64,000 nucleotides of DNA from Bacillaceae bacterium SAS-127 (GTDB lineage Bacteria > Bacillota > Bacilli > Bacillales > Domibacillaceae): the NCBI GenBank assembly GCA_002261155.1, contig NKXN01000045.1, positions 104,580 to 168,579 of the forward strand, read 5' to 3'. Below, piece by piece: positions 8,550 to 18,266 of this stretch. Under the pieces are notes generated by a model. The model searched no databases. It was not told the DNA's origin and was given only the letters and a program-made list of their open reading frames with translations. The first letter of the stretch is position 1. Each line of letters opens with the position of its first letter. The translations under genes were made by a program, and so were the position numbers.

Positions 8550-9670
8550 ACGTTTTCACCAAACATCATATCAACAATTGTTTCCGCATCGACTTCCATC
8601 AAATCGTCCGGGACATTTTGCCCATTTGTAATAAATGCTACTCCTTTTTGAAAATGACACATCAAATTAAGAAGAGTACCGTGTGTCTTCGTCTCGTCCA
8701 TTTTTGTAAAAATGAACTTTTCGATCGAGATAAGAGAAAACTTGTCAATGATCTCCTTCAGATCATTTTCTTTCGACGTAAGGGCCATCACTAAATAGCT
8801 TTCAACTTCCTCTTCAAAGGAAATCATACTTTTTAATTCTTTCACATATTTTTCATCACGGTAATTCCGGCCTGCGGTATCGATGTAGATAGTGTCGTAG
8901 TCCTCCAATTGGTTGATGGCTTCTGTAAAGTCTTCTGCTTTGTAAACGACATGCATCGGTACTTTCAGCAAATCGGCATACGTTTTTAACTGATTAATAG
9001 CGGCAATCCTGTACGTATCAGTTGAGATGAAGGCGACTTTCTTCCCTTCTTCTAACACACTGTTAGCCGCCATTTTTGCTAAAGTGGTTGTTTTCCCTAC
9101 ACCTGTTGGCCCAACAATATTAATATATTTTTTCTTTTGCAATGGTCTTTCTTGTAGTGGTTTAATTTTGTTTAATAACCATTCTTTCGCCCATATAAGT
9201 GCCTCTTCTTGATCTACATGCCCCTTTGAATCCTTCCATTTGGATAAAAGAGCTTGCTTTAACTCTATAATTAACGCATTGGAAACTTCCTGCTCTTTTA
9301 AAGTCTCTAATGGTGGCTTCAATTCGTCCGGTACACCTTCGAGAGTGATTTTATTGTTACGAGAATACTGCTCCAATATTTTTTTTAGCTCTTTTACTTC
9401 TTTCACAAGCACCTCTGCATTGTTTGTCGCTGGGACTGCAGAGGGCTTCCTTTCAACCATTGGGGCAGTTCGAGACTTTTCTTTCACTTCCGAGCGAGGA
9501 TTCGGATCCACTCCAGCCACAACTTCAATCGCTTTCTTTTTAAATAGGCCCAAAAATCCGCCGGTATAAATTGTTTTTGATTGAAGAATAACTGCTTGCT
9601 TCCCTAGATCGGCTCGAATTTTCTTCATCGCTTCTTGCATGGAAGAAGCTTGATATTTTTTTACTTTCAA
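8546..9670 (-). CDS. flhF: SRP-type GTPase FlhF
   Basis: 374 residues. A basic B domain and linker (to about 140) precede an NG GTPase domain related to Ffh and FtsY, with [16 protein letters not shown] (G1), TDTYRIAAINQLKTYA (G2), IDTAGR (G3) and FTKMDETKTHG (G4). It marks the site of new flagella at the membrane. All three SRP-family GTPases (FlhF here, Ffh at 46825 and FtsY at 48614) are encoded in this window. It overlaps flhA and flhG by 4 bases each. Confidence 0.97.
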   Translation of the reverse strand: MKVKKYQASSMQEAMKKIRADLGKQAVILQSKTIYTGGFLGLFKKKAIEVVAGVDPNPRSEVKEKSRTAPMVERKPSAVPATNNAEVLVKEVKELKKILEQYSRNNKITLEGVPDELKPPLETLKEQEVSNALIIELKQALLSKWKDSKGHVDQEEALIWAKEWLLNKIKPLQERPLQKKKYINIVGPTGVGKTTTLAKMAANSVLEEGKKVAFISTDTYRIAAINQLKTYADLLKVPMHVVYKAEDFTEAINQLEDYDTIYIDTAGRNYRDEKYVKELKSMISFEEEVESYLVMALTSKENDLKEIIDKFSLISIEKFIFTKMDETKTHGTLLNLMCHFQKGVAFITNGQNVPDDLMEVDAETIVDMMFGENV

Positions 9671-11703
9671 TCAATGTTCACCACCCCAACACTTTGAACT
9701 TCAACATTCGGTTCAAGCTCATTATAAGAAAGAATCGGTAGCTGCGGAAAATACCTCTCTGACAATTGTTTCATATACATACGAATGGCTGGTGAGCAAA
9801 GAATGATTGGCGTTTGCTGCATAAATGTAACTTGTTCCACTTGCGTAGCCACCGCTTCCAGAATCCTTTGAGAATCCATCGGATCTAACGATAAAAAGTT
9901 GCCATGTTCTGTTTGTTGGATACTATCGGCGATTAACTTTTCAATTGCTCCAGACAGGGTAAGTACTTTTAAGGAGTTATCCCCCTCCAAATATTGTCTC
10001 GTAATTTGCCTAGAGAGTGCTTGACGGACATATTCCGTTAATAGATCCGTATCCGACGACATTTTCCCAAAATCAGCGAGCGTTTCAAAGATGATCGGTA
10101 AGTTTCTGATCGAGATATTTTCTTTCAATAACTTAGCCAATACCTTTTGCACTTCTCCGACAGACAGTGGGTTCGGTGTGACTTCCTCTACTAAAATTGG
10201 ATAAGCTTCTTTCAAATGTTCAATCAATTGCTGTGTTTCTTGACGACCGAGCAATTCATGAGCATTTGCTTTAATCACTTCTGTCAAATGTGTTGATACG
10301 ACACTTGGAGGATCTACTACCGTGTAACCCAATATTTCTGCCTGCTCTTTCATTTCTTCTGTAATCCATTTAGCTGGCAAACCGAACGATGGTTCAATCG
10401 TATCAATTCCTTCAATGGCAGCATCGTCTTCACCTGGACTCATCGCTAAATAATGATCTAGTAGCAAATCTCCTTGCGCCATAACACTACCTTTAACTTT
10501 AATCTGATACTCATTTGGTTGAAGTTGAATATTATCACGAATACGAACGACTGGGATCACTAAACCTAGTTCAATCGCAAGCTGTCGGCGAATCATTACG
10601 ACTCGATCTAATAAATCTCCGCCTTGTGTAGCATCCGCTAGCGGAATCAGCCCATAGCCAAATTCAAATTCAATCGGATCAATATTTAATAAATTAACGA
10701 CGCTTTCAGGGCTCTTTAACTCAGCGGTTTCAATTTCTTCTTCCGCTTCAATTAAGTCTACCTCATCCGTCTCAGGCTTTCTTTGTAGCATGAACGCTCC
10801 TATCGCTAACATGCCCGCAATCGGAATCGTTAATAGATTACTAATTGGTGTCGCAACTCCTAGTAAAAAAATCGTGCCTGCTGCGACATATAGCATAATC
10901 GGATAAGCGAGTAACTGTGACATAATGTCCTCGCCTAAATTTCCTTTAGAAGCGGCTCTTGTGACCACAATCCCTGTCGCTGTTGAAATTAATAGAGCTG
11001 GAACTTGCGAAACAATTCCATCTCCCACTGTTAATAAAGAATATCGTGTAGCTGCCTCAGCTAACGGTAAACCTTGCTGAACACTACCAATGATAATTCC
11101 AAAAATCAGGTTAATGATCACGATAATAATACCAGCGATCGCATCACCTTTGACAAACTTGGTCGCACCGTCCATGGCTCCGTAAAAATCAGCTTCACGG
11201 CTCACCTTTTCTCGGCGCTCTCTTGCTTCCTGCTCAGAAATCATTCCGGCATTTAAATCGGCATCAATACTCATTTGTTTCCCTGGCATCGCATCAAGAG
11301 TGAAGCGGGCTGCTACCTCAGACACACGCTCAGATCCTTTTGTAATAACAATAAACTGAATAATGATTAAGATTAAAAAGACAACCATCCCAACAATTAC
11401 ATTTCCGCCGACAACGAATGTTCCAAATGTCTCAACCACACCACCTGCCTCACCCTTGCTTAAGATTGAACGGGTGGTAGATACATTTAGTCCTAAACGG
11501 AATAAGGTTAATAATAGTAACAGCGATGGAAAAATGGAAAATTCCAATGCCTCTCGCATATTCATCGAGATGAGTAAAACTAAAAGTGCAAGAGAAATAT
11601 TCATAATGATCAATACACTTAATAACCATGACGGCAATGGAATAATTAACATGGCAACGATTAAAATAACACTCAATAACACGGAGATATCTCTTGCTCG
11701 CAT
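9667..11703 (-). CDS. flhA: Flagellar export gate protein FlhA
   Basis: 678 residues (B. subtilis 677). About eight membrane helices fill the first 310 residues, including the FHIPEP-type segment with RFTLDAMPGKQMSIDADLNA. A large cytoplasmic domain follows that forms the nonameric ring docking substrates and chaperones. The frame is open to 11724, but the ATG at 11703 has an AGGAGAG site upstream and gives the family length. It is the main channel-associated component of the flagellar type III secretion gate, working with FlhB, FliP, FliQ and FliR encoded just upstream. Confidence 0.97.
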   Translation of the reverse strand: MRARDISVLLSVILIVAMLIIPLPSWLLSVLIIMNISLALLVLLISMNMREALEFSIFPSLLLLLTLFRLGLNVSTTRSILSKGEAGGVVETFGTFVVGGNVIVGMVVFLILIIIQFIVITKGSERVSEVAARFTLDAMPGKQMSIDADLNAGMISEQEARERREKVSREADFYGAMDGATKFVKGDAIAGIIIVIINLIFGIIIGSVQQGLPLAEAATRYSLLTVGDGIVSQVPALLISTATGIVVTRAASKGNLGEDIMSQLLAYPIMLYVAAGTIFLLGVATPISNLLTIPIAGMLAIGAFMLQRKPETDEVDLIEAEEEIETAELKSPESVVNLLNIDPIEFEFGYGLIPLADATQGGDLLDRVVMIRRQLAIELGLVIPVVRIRDNIQLQPNEYQIKVKGSVMAQGDLLLDHYLAMSPGEDDAAIEGIDTIEPSFGLPAKWITEEMKEQAEILGYTVVDPPSVVSTHLTEVIKANAHELLGRQETQQLIEHLKEAYPILVEEVTPNPLSVGEVQKVLAKLLKENISIRNLPIIFETLADFGKMSSDTDLLTEYVRQALSRQITRQYLEGDNSLKVLTLSGAIEKLIADSIQQTEHGNFLSLDPMDSQRILEAVATQVEQVTFMQQTPIILCSPAIRMYMKQLSERYFPQLPILSYNELEPNVEVQSVGVVNID

Positions 11704-11714
11704 TTCTCTCTCTC

Positions 11715-12809
11715 CTAACAACAAAACTTACAATTTATTTTCATTCTGTACACATAAGCTAAAATTTCAGCAACTGCTTTAAAGAATTCTTCAGGTATCG
11801 GATCACCAATTTCAGCTTGATCATATAAAGCTCTAGCTAGCGGTCTATTTTCTATCATGGTGACTTCATTTTCACCCGCGACATACTTAATCTTTTGAGC
11901 TAAATAGTCAACTCCCTTGGCAACCACATAGGGAGCATCTAGCTTGTCTTCATCATATTTTAAGGCAATAGCGTAATGAGTAGGGTTTGTAATAACAACA
12001 TCAGCTTGAGGAACCTCTTGCATCATTCTTCTCATCGCCATTTCACGTTGCCTTTGTTTAATCTGTGATTTGATCAGCGGGTCCCCTTCGATATTCTTAT
12101 GTTCATCCTTAATGTCTTGTTTAGACATGCGGATGTTTTTCTCAAAATCATACTTTTGATAAAAATAATCAAGAATAGCAAGAAACAATAGGGCTAAAGA
12201 GGCAACGAGTCCCATTTTTAAAGTTAGTACACCTACTGTTTGTAACGCATCCGCGACTGATTTAAAAGACAACTTTAATACATCTTCAATGTTCGACCAA
12301 AGTACGATGAAAGTAGCTGCTCCAACAAACGAAATTTTCAACATCGACTTCAACAATTCTACAATCGCTCTTAACGAAAAAATTCGTTTAAACCCTTTAA
12401 TCGGATCAATCTTTTCTAACTTTGGCTTGATCGGTTCACCCGTTAATAAAAAGCCAACTTGCATGTAATTGGCTGCTACCCCTGCGAGAAGTGCCACTAA
12501 CATGACCGGACCGAGAATGTATACGAGCCGTTGCATCACTTCGAACACAATCACCTTTAAGTTCGCCTCTGTCACAGGCATTAACATATAGCTTTGCAGT
12601 GATTGCTGAAAAAACTCCAAAATATGTTTTCCCATAAAAGAAGCACCGATAAACAAAAAGCCAAAAACAGCAAGCAAGCTAATAGCCGTATTAACATCCT
12701 GACTCTTCGCAACTTGCCCTTTTTTTCGAGAATCTTGACGCTTTTTAGGAGTGGCTTTTTCAGTCTTTTCTCCGGCAAAAAACTGAAGGTCTAACTGTAA
12801 CCTTTTCAA
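11715..12809 (-). CDS. flhB: Flagellar export gate/specificity switch FlhB
   Basis: 364 residues (B. subtilis 360). Four membrane helices lie between about 30 and 220, then a cytoplasmic domain with the autocleavage motif NPTH (in VVITNPTHYAIALKYD) that switches export from rod/hook to filament substrates. The start follows the fliR stop by one base. The C-terminus ends in an unusual cysteine-rich tail, KINCKFCC, just before the flhA ribosome binding site. FliK, the hook-length ruler that triggers the switch, is at 20069. Confidence 0.97.
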   Translation of the reverse strand: MKRLQLDLQFFAGEKTEKATPKKRQDSRKKGQVAKSQDVNTAISLLAVFGFLFIGASFMGKHILEFFQQSLQSYMLMPVTEANLKVIVFEVMQRLVYILGPVMLVALLAGVAANYMQVGFLLTGEPIKPKLEKIDPIKGFKRIFSLRAIVELLKSMLKISFVGAATFIVLWSNIEDVLKLSFKSVADALQTVGVLTLKMGLVASLALLFLAILDYFYQKYDFEKNIRMSKQDIKDEHKNIEGDPLIKSQIKQRQREMAMRRMMQEVPQADVVITNPTHYAIALKYDEDKLDAPYVVAKGVDYLAQKIKYVAGENEVTMIENRPLARALYDQAEIGDPIPEEFFKAVAEILAYVYRMKINCKFCC

Positions 12810-12810
12810 G

Positions 12811-13587
12811 CTAACTCCCCCCTAACAATGTCATCACATCACGCATCGTGTAAAGCATGATTTCAAATAATTGCTGTACAACTGTAAAAATGACTCCAAA
12901 CACAATCATTAATACGATAAATGCCACAGCAATTTTGATCGGAAAACCGACAACAAAGATGTTGAGTTGTGGAACCGTTCTCGCTACGATTCCGAGCGCT
13001 ACATCCACTAAGAATAAACAAGCGACAACTGGCATTGCCATTTGAAAAGCAATCATAAACATCGAGTTAAACGCTCGACTAACATAGTCAACTAGTTGTC
13101 CATTTCCGAAAGAAAGACTCACTTGATCAATCGGAATAAACTGATAGCTATAGAAAATCCCATCTAAGATCAAGTGGTGCCCATTGACCGCTAGCAATAA
13201 GAGCAAGGAAAACATATACAAATATTGACCGATAAGTGGACTTTGAACACCCGTCTGTGGGTCAATCACATTCGCAATCGCAAAGCCCATTTGAAAATCG
13301 ATAAAGCCTCCTGCAATTTGAATCGCAGCCAAAATCATATAAGCAACTAATCCTATTAACAAACCAACTAATGCTTCTTTAATAATTAAAATAAAATATT
13401 CACCGTTTATTTCTAGCGATGGCACATCAAGCGTATAATACATCATCCACGACAACACAAGCGCAAACCCTATTCGATGCATCGCCGGGATCGTTCGATA
13501 AGAAAACAATGGCATTGTGACAAAAAAAGCTGATACTCGTACAACTATTAATAAAAATACCGACAGTTTCGGTAATAATTCATCCAT
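12811..13587 (-). CDS. fliR: Flagellar export gate protein FliR
   Basis: 258 residues, hydrophobic throughout with about six membrane segments; matches B. subtilis FliR (259). A conserved core lies at QIAGGFIDFQMGFAIANVID. With FliP and FliQ it forms the helical export-gate complex in the centre of the MS-ring. Packed tightly between fliQ (4-base gap) and flhB (1-base gap), so translation is likely coupled. Confidence 0.96.
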   Translation of the reverse strand: MDELLPKLSVFLLIVVRVSAFFVTMPLFSYRTIPAMHRIGFALVLSWMMYYTLDVPSLEINGEYFILIIKEALVGLLIGLVAYMILAAIQIAGGFIDFQMGFAIANVIDPQTGVQSPLIGQYLYMFSLLLLLAVNGHHLILDGIFYSYQFIPIDQVSLSFGNGQLVDYVSRAFNSMFMIAFQMAMPVVACLFLVDVALGIVARTVPQLNIFVVGFPIKIAVAFIVLMIVFGVIFTVVQQLFEIMLYTMRDVMTLLGGS

Positions 13588-13591
13588 ACGT

Positions 13592-13861
13592 CTACCCTAC
13601 AAATCTCGTTAAATTCGTAAATATATCCAATGTATAAGACAGCATACGACTAAGCATCCAAGGACCGAAAAAAATTAAACCAACTAATACAGCTACAATT
13701 TTCGGGATAAACGCGAGCGTTTGCTCCTGTATTTGCGTCGTCGCCTGAAAAATACTGACGGCAAGCCCAACAACGAGGGCTAAGATAAGCAAAGGAGCAC
13801 ATACGATAATCGTTGTATACACTCCTTTTTCTGCTAGGGAAATAACCATTTGTGAATTCAT
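13592..13861 (-). CDS. fliQ: Flagellar export gate protein FliQ
   Basis: 89 residues with two membrane helices forming a hairpin; the core IFQATTQIQEQTLAFIPKIV is the family signature. The frame extends to a GTG at 13870, but an AGGTGG site precedes the ATG at 13861, which gives exactly the B. subtilis length and N-terminus (MNSQMVISLAEKG). Component of the FliPQR export gate. Confidence 0.96.
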   Translation of the reverse strand: MNSQMVISLAEKGVYTTIIVCAPLLILALVVGLAVSIFQATTQIQEQTLAFIPKIVAVLVGLIFFGPWMLSRMLSYTLDIFTNLTRFVG

Positions 13862-13874
13862 TGTTTCCACCTAC

Positions 13875-14540
13875 TTAAAAGCTTTGCAGCAAAGATTGAA
13901 TGACTAAGTACCAACCATCCACTAGAACAAATAATAAAATTTTAAAAGGCAACGAAATCATTACTGGTGGTAGCATCATCATTCCCATCGACATTAAAAT
14001 ACTAGCGACGACCATATCTATAACCAGAAATGGAATAAAAACCATAAATCCAATTTGAAAGGCTGTTTTAATTTCACTAAGCGCAAAGGCTGGAACTAAT
14101 GCAGTTAATGGAATATCCTCGACCGTTTTCGGTTGTTCCGCCTGGGCATAGTTTAAAAACAACTGTAAGTCTTTCTGTCTCGTATGTTCGCTCATAAATT
14201 CCTTCAACGGCAAGCTCGCCTTGTCATACGCTTCCTCAAGCTTAATTTCATCATTAAATAACGGTGTCAATGCCTCGTCATTAATTTCCTGAAATACAGG
14301 CGCCATAATAAAAAACGTTAAGAACAAAGCAAGACCAATTAACACTTGAGTTGGCGGCATTTGCTGAGTAGCAAGCGCCGATCTCACAAACGACAAAACG
14401 ATAACAATGCGCGTAAAACACGTCATCAATATTAAAATACTAGGTGCTAGAGACAAGACCGTTAACAATAACAATAACTTAACAGAAGTTGTCACTTGAT
14501 CAGGTGAACTATCGTTAAATAACTGGATAAACTCATTCAT
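13875..14540 (-). CDS. fliP: Flagellar export gate protein FliP
   Basis: 221 residues with several membrane helices. The signature LILMTCFTRIVIVLSFVRSA and the C-terminal SMGMMMLPPVMISLPFKILL are typical. An upstream ATG at 14549 is in frame but sits directly on the AAGGAG site; the ATG at 14540 (MNEFIQLFN) has proper spacing and gives the B. subtilis length. It overlaps the end of fliO by 8 bases. Unlike many FliP proteins it shows no obvious cleavable signal peptide. Confidence 0.96.
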   Translation of the reverse strand: MNEFIQLFNDSSPDQVTTSVKLLLLLTVLSLAPSILILMTCFTRIVIVLSFVRSALATQQMPPTQVLIGLALFLTFFIMAPVFQEINDEALTPLFNDEIKLEEAYDKASLPLKEFMSEHTRQKDLQLFLNYAQAEQPKTVEDIPLTALVPAFALSEIKTAFQIGFMVFIPFLVIDMVVASILMSMGMMMLPPVMISLPFKILLFVLVDGWYLVIQSLLQSF

Positions 14541-15219
14541 CTTGCCCATTCTCCTTGCTGTTCATTTTCCTGATCGCTTTCTCTCTTGAAAGTTTCATAT
14601 GACTAAGCTTGTCTTCAAACACCTGTTTAAACTTCTCCGGATCTTCATCAGCGTTTGTTCGATCAGACTTCCACTTTTTCAAAACATTAGACACCATGTC
14701 TTGTGGTTGTAGCATTTGATCTACTTGATCATTGTACTGTTGTAAAAACTTCTCATATTCTTCTCGATCACTAATTTCTTTCAATAATTGAATATCCTCA
14801 CCTACACCAAGTACAAGTAAGCGATCTCCTACTTTAACGATCTGTACAGAACGATTTCCTCCGAGAGGCGTGCCACCAATATGTTGGATCAACTTTGTCT
14901 TTTGATAAGAGCGACTCTTTTGATTGACAAATCGCAACAAAAAATAAATAAGCGCCACAACAAAGATTAACGCTCCGATCATTTTGACAAATTCCCAAAT
15001 CGATAGTCCAACAGCTTGATCATTTTCAGTTCCGCTATTGGACTGTTGTTGCTCTTCTTTATTAACATCTTGCTGACATTTTTCAGGGTCATTAATACAA
15101 TCTTTAACGTTATTGTTAAATGGCTCTGCCCAGGCAATGGAATAATTGCCTGTAAACAGAGCCATACTAAACAGTATAAGAACTATTGACTTTTTTACTT
15201 GTTTAATCAAAGGATGCAC
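14533..15219 (-). CDS. fliO: Flagellar biosynthesis protein FliO (FliZ)
   Basis: 228 residues. A signal peptide ending near AWA (residue 31) is followed by a short acidic, Gln-rich external region, one membrane helix (about 72-92) and a cytoplasmic domain with the FliO motif GGTPLGGNRSVQIVKVGDRLLVLGV. FliO helps assemble the FliP ring. B. subtilis calls this gene fliZ. The tail is rich in Lys and Glu. Confidence 0.93.
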   Translation of the reverse strand: MHPLIKQVKKSIVLILFSMALFTGNYSIAWAEPFNNNVKDCINDPEKCQQDVNKEEQQQSNSGTENDQAVGLSIWEFVKMIGALIFVVALIYFLLRFVNQKSRSYQKTKLIQHIGGTPLGGNRSVQIVKVGDRLLVLGVGEDIQLLKEISDREEYEKFLQQYNDQVDQMLQPQDMVSNVLKKWKSDRTNADEDPEKFKQVFEDKLSHMKLSREKAIRKMNSKENGQDE

Positions 15220-15229
15220 CTTCTTAAGC

Positions 15230-15592
15230 TTATGCTAAAGTTTTTGAAATGGCTTCAATCACTCGATCAGCTTGGAACGGTTTCACGATAAAGTCTTTCG
15301 CTCCTGCTTGAATCGCATCAATAACCATCGCTTGTTGGCCCATCGCTGAGCACATAATAATTTTTGCATTTGGATCAATTTCCTTAATTTCTTTCAATGC
15401 CGTAATACCGTCTTTTTCCGGCATTGTAATATCCATTGTAACTAAGTCCGGCTGTAATTCTTTAAATTTTTCAACTGCTTGAGCACCATCTGCTGCTTCG
15501 CCGACTACCTCGAAACCGTTTTTTGTTAAAATGTCCTTAACCATCATTCTCATAAACGCTGCATCATCTACAATTAAAATACGCTTTCCCAT
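15230..15592 (-). CDS. cheY: Chemotaxis response regulator CheY
   Basis: Single-domain response regulator. Starting at MGKRILIVDDAAF, the acid pocket is Asp9/Asp10, the phosphoacceptor Asp54 (VTMDITMP), Ser/Thr in MCSAMG and Lys in IVKPFQAD. CheA phosphorylates it; CheY-P binds FliM/FliY and in Bacillus promotes counter-clockwise rotation. Three ATG codons in a row occur (15598, 15595, 15592); the GGGAG site best fits the last, giving 120 residues as in B. subtilis. Confidence 0.97.
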   Translation of the reverse strand: MGKRILIVDDAAFMRMMVKDILTKNGFEVVGEAADGAQAVEKFKELQPDLVTMDITMPEKDGITALKEIKEIDPNAKIIMCSAMGQQAMVIDAIQAGAKDFIVKPFQADRVIEAISKTLA

Positions 15593-15605
15593 CATCATAT
15601 CTCCC

Positions 15606-16796
15606 TTACTTCAAATTATTCAAACGTTCGCTCTGACTCAAAATATCTGTAATCCGAACGCCAAAGTTTTCTTCTATTACAACTACTTCGCCTTTAGCAA
15701 TCAATCGACTATTGACAAGAATATCTACTGGTTCACCAGCTAATTTATCCAATTCAATAATCGAACCTGATGTTAAATCAAGGACATCCTTTACGGATCG
15801 AGTCGTTCTTCCTAATTCAACTGTCACTTGGAGCGGAATATCAAGTAACATATTTAAGTTACGAGCTTCATGCTGTTGCAATGCAGGCTGCTCAAATGTA
15901 GCAAAAGAAGCGGATTGAACATTCACATTCGGCTGCTTTAGCTTCTCTTGTATATGAAGCGGCACCGATTCTTGCGCCTGTTGAACAGGTGCGCTCGGCT
16001 GCTCTTCTTGATATTGCTCAACTGGTTTTGGCTGTTGCGGCTCCGGTGTTGGCATCACTGGAGATGCTTCTGCTGGTTCGGCAGTAGCTACCGCTTCCTC
16101 AGAGGAGTTAATCAGCTCATGTACTAAGCTTTTAGCAAAGTTTAATGGCAATAGTTGCATAATATTAGAGTCAATTAATGTACCGATCGTAAGTCGGAAA
16201 GAGATTTTAACAAGTAAGTCTAGTTCCGGAATTGTGTCAGCGCCCTCACCATGCTGTAAATCCATCAAAGCGATGGATGGAGGGGAAATATCTACTTTCT
16301 TACTAAAAATTGTAGACATCGAAGTCGCTGCCGACCCCATCATCTGATTCATTGCTTCTTGTACGGCGCTGAGTTGTATTTCTCCTAAATCTGGATTAGG
16401 AGAAGTACCATCGCCACCGAGCATTAAATCGGCAATAATCGCTGCATCTGCTTGTTTAATGACTAGCAAGTTCGCACCAGAAAAGCCTTCTGTATACTCC
16501 ACTTCAATGGCTACATACGGATGTGGGAATTCATCTTTTAATTTTTTTCTTTCGATGATTGAAACAGTCGGTGTCGTGATGTCCACCTTTTGATTCAATA
16601 AACTAGAGAGAGCCGTAGCTGAACTGCCAAATGAAATATTTCCTATTTCACCTAACGTATCTTGTTCAAACGAATCCAAGTAATCTTCCACATTCGTTAA
16701 CATTTCATTTGAAGCTTCATCTTCTGTATCGTCTCCTCCAGTTCCTTTCAACAAAGCATCAATTTCTTCCTGAGATAGCATATCATCACTCATCAT
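15606..16796 (-). CDS. fliY: Flagellar switch protein and CheY-P phosphatase FliY
   Basis: 396 residues. Order: an N-terminal CheY-P-binding peptide (LSQEEIDALL), a CheC-like phosphatase domain with two sites (EIGNISFGSSATALS and QEAMNQMMGSAATSMS), a Pro/Gln-rich linker (about 235-300), and a C-terminal FliN-like domain (ITVELGRTTRSVKDVLDL). It forms part of the C-ring and dephosphorylates CheY-P. It overlaps fliM by 11 bases. The linker differs in length from B. subtilis (378 in total), as expected for a low-complexity region. Confidence 0.97.
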   Translation of the reverse strand: MMSDDMLSQEEIDALLKGTGGDDTEDEASNEMLTNVEDYLDSFEQDTLGEIGNISFGSSATALSSLLNQKVDITTPTVSIIERKKLKDEFPHPYVAIEVEYTEGFSGANLLVIKQADAAIIADLMLGGDGTSPNPDLGEIQLSAVQEAMNQMMGSAATSMSTIFSKKVDISPPSIALMDLQHGEGADTIPELDLLVKISFRLTIGTLIDSNIMQLLPLNFAKSLVHELINSSEEAVATAEPAEASPVMPTPEPQQPKPVEQYQEEQPSAPVQQAQESVPLHIQEKLKQPNVNVQSASFATFEQPALQQHEARNLNMLLDIPLQVTVELGRTTRSVKDVLDLTSGSIIELDKLAGEPVDILVNSRLIAKGEVVVIEENFGVRITDILSQSERLNNLK

Positions 16797-17787
16797 CGTC
16801 TTCTCCCCCCTCTATATGATCAAGAATTTGTACAGCCAATTGTTTATTTACTTTACCCGGCTGTGCCGTAAACTTTGGTTTCTGACCAACCTTGACAGAC
16901 AGGGGCTCATTAATACGCTGTTTCAATTCAATAACATCTCCTACTGCAAGCGTTAGGAATTCTTCTATCGAAATAGCCGAATGTCCAAGCTCTGCGACAA
17001 CAGATACATCTGCTTTTTTAATACGCTTTTCAAGCTTTTCAAGTTCACCTGGTGCTCTTTCCTTTTTATCTGGATTTTGCATCCAATAATGAACAGAAAG
17101 TTTAGGAATAATCGGTTCTAATACGACGTGTGGAATACAAATATTGATCATTCCAGTCGTTTCACCGATCGTCGTGTTTAATGATATCACAACTACCGTT
17201 TCGTTAGGTGATACCATCTGCAAAAATTGAGAGTTTACTTCGAACTCAGCCATTAAAGGGTCAATATCAACAAGATTCACCCATGCTTCTCGATAGTTTT
17301 CGAAAGCTCTCTCAAACATATTCGACATAATCTTCGTTTCGATTTCCGTTAAATTATCAACTTTATTAACGCTGTCCCCTTTCCCACCTAACAATCGGTC
17401 GAGCATCGCGTACGCTATATTTGGGTTAACCTCCATTAAAATTCTTCCTTCAAGCGGAGGAACCTCAAATACATTCAAAATCGTTTGGTTAGGAATAGAG
17501 CGAATAAACTCTTCATAAGGGATTTGATCAGCTGAGACAACAGCAATTTGCACGTATGTCCGAAGCTGAGCAGAGAAAAATGTCGTCAAAATGCGAGCGA
17601 AATTATCATGCATTCTCGTTAAACTTCTAATTTGATCTTTCGAGAAACGTAACGCCCTTTTAAAATCATACACTTTGACCTTTTTCTCTGCTTCTTCTTT
17701 TTTCAACTCATCAGCGTCCATTTCGCCAGTAGATAAAGCTGACAATAAGGCATCAATCTCATTTTGAGATAATATTTCTCCCGACAT
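16786..17787 (-). CDS. fliM: Flagellar motor switch protein FliM
   Basis: 333 residues (B. subtilis 332). The N-terminal CheY-P-binding peptide ILSQNEIDALLSAL, the middle CheC-like domain without phosphatase residues, and the C-terminal SpoA/FliN-like domain (ELGHSAISIEEFLTLAVGDV) are intact. A strong GGAGGTGAG site precedes the ATG. With FliG and FliY it forms the rotor switch. Confidence 0.97.
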   Translation of the reverse strand: MSGEILSQNEIDALLSALSTGEMDADELKKEEAEKKVKVYDFKRALRFSKDQIRSLTRMHDNFARILTTFFSAQLRTYVQIAVVSADQIPYEEFIRSIPNQTILNVFEVPPLEGRILMEVNPNIAYAMLDRLLGGKGDSVNKVDNLTEIETKIMSNMFERAFENYREAWVNLVDIDPLMAEFEVNSQFLQMVSPNETVVVISLNTTIGETTGMINICIPHVVLEPIIPKLSVHYWMQNPDKKERAPGELEKLEKRIKKADVSVVAELGHSAISIEEFLTLAVGDVIELKQRINEPLSVKVGQKPKFTAQPGKVNKQLAVQILDHIEGGEDDDE

Positions 17788-17813
17788 GCTCTCACCTCCG
17801 TCAAATGAATTAA

Positions 17814-18266
17814 TTATTGGATGATATAAGAGGTGATATACACTTCAAGAACCTTTCCATCCTGCATAATTTCGTTTAATTCCATTTTTAATTTTTCTGT
17901 TAGTTGTTCTTTCCCTTTACTTCCTTTTAGTTCCTCTGCCTTCATTTCAGACAACTGCTTGATAATGATATTTTTTGCTTGGAAATCACGCTTTGTCATT
18001 TCCTTCATCGCATCTTTACTATCTGTTTGGATTTTAAAAGAAATGCGAATGTAATCATCCGATGCCAAGTTCGTTGTCAATTCCGGTATATCAACCGATG
18101 ATTCAATCACTTCATCGATTGTCGGTTCTTTCGCACTGCCTTCACCTGAAGATTTCAAAATAATAATGATGGCGACAGTACCTACTAATAATATAACCGT
18201 TAAGAGAACAAGCATTATGGTTAGAAGCTTATTTTTGCCTTGTACTTCTTGTGTTTCAGTCTCCAT
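17814..18266 (-). CDS. fliL: Flagellar basal body protein FliL
   Basis: 150 residues: a short cytoplasmic N-terminus, one membrane helix (about 13-36), and an extracytoplasmic domain ending in VLEVYITSYIIQ, the typical FliL end. FliL surrounds stator units and supports motor function. Its start lies inside the end of swrD (11-base overlap), so the two are coupled. Confidence 0.93.
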   Translation of the reverse strand: METETQEVQGKNKLLTIMLVLLTVILLVGTVAIIIILKSSGEGSAKEPTIDEVIESSVDIPELTTNLASDDYIRISFKIQTDSKDAMKEMTKRDFQAKNIIIKQLSEMKAEELKGSKGKEQLTEKLKMELNEIMQDGKVLEVYITSYIIQ

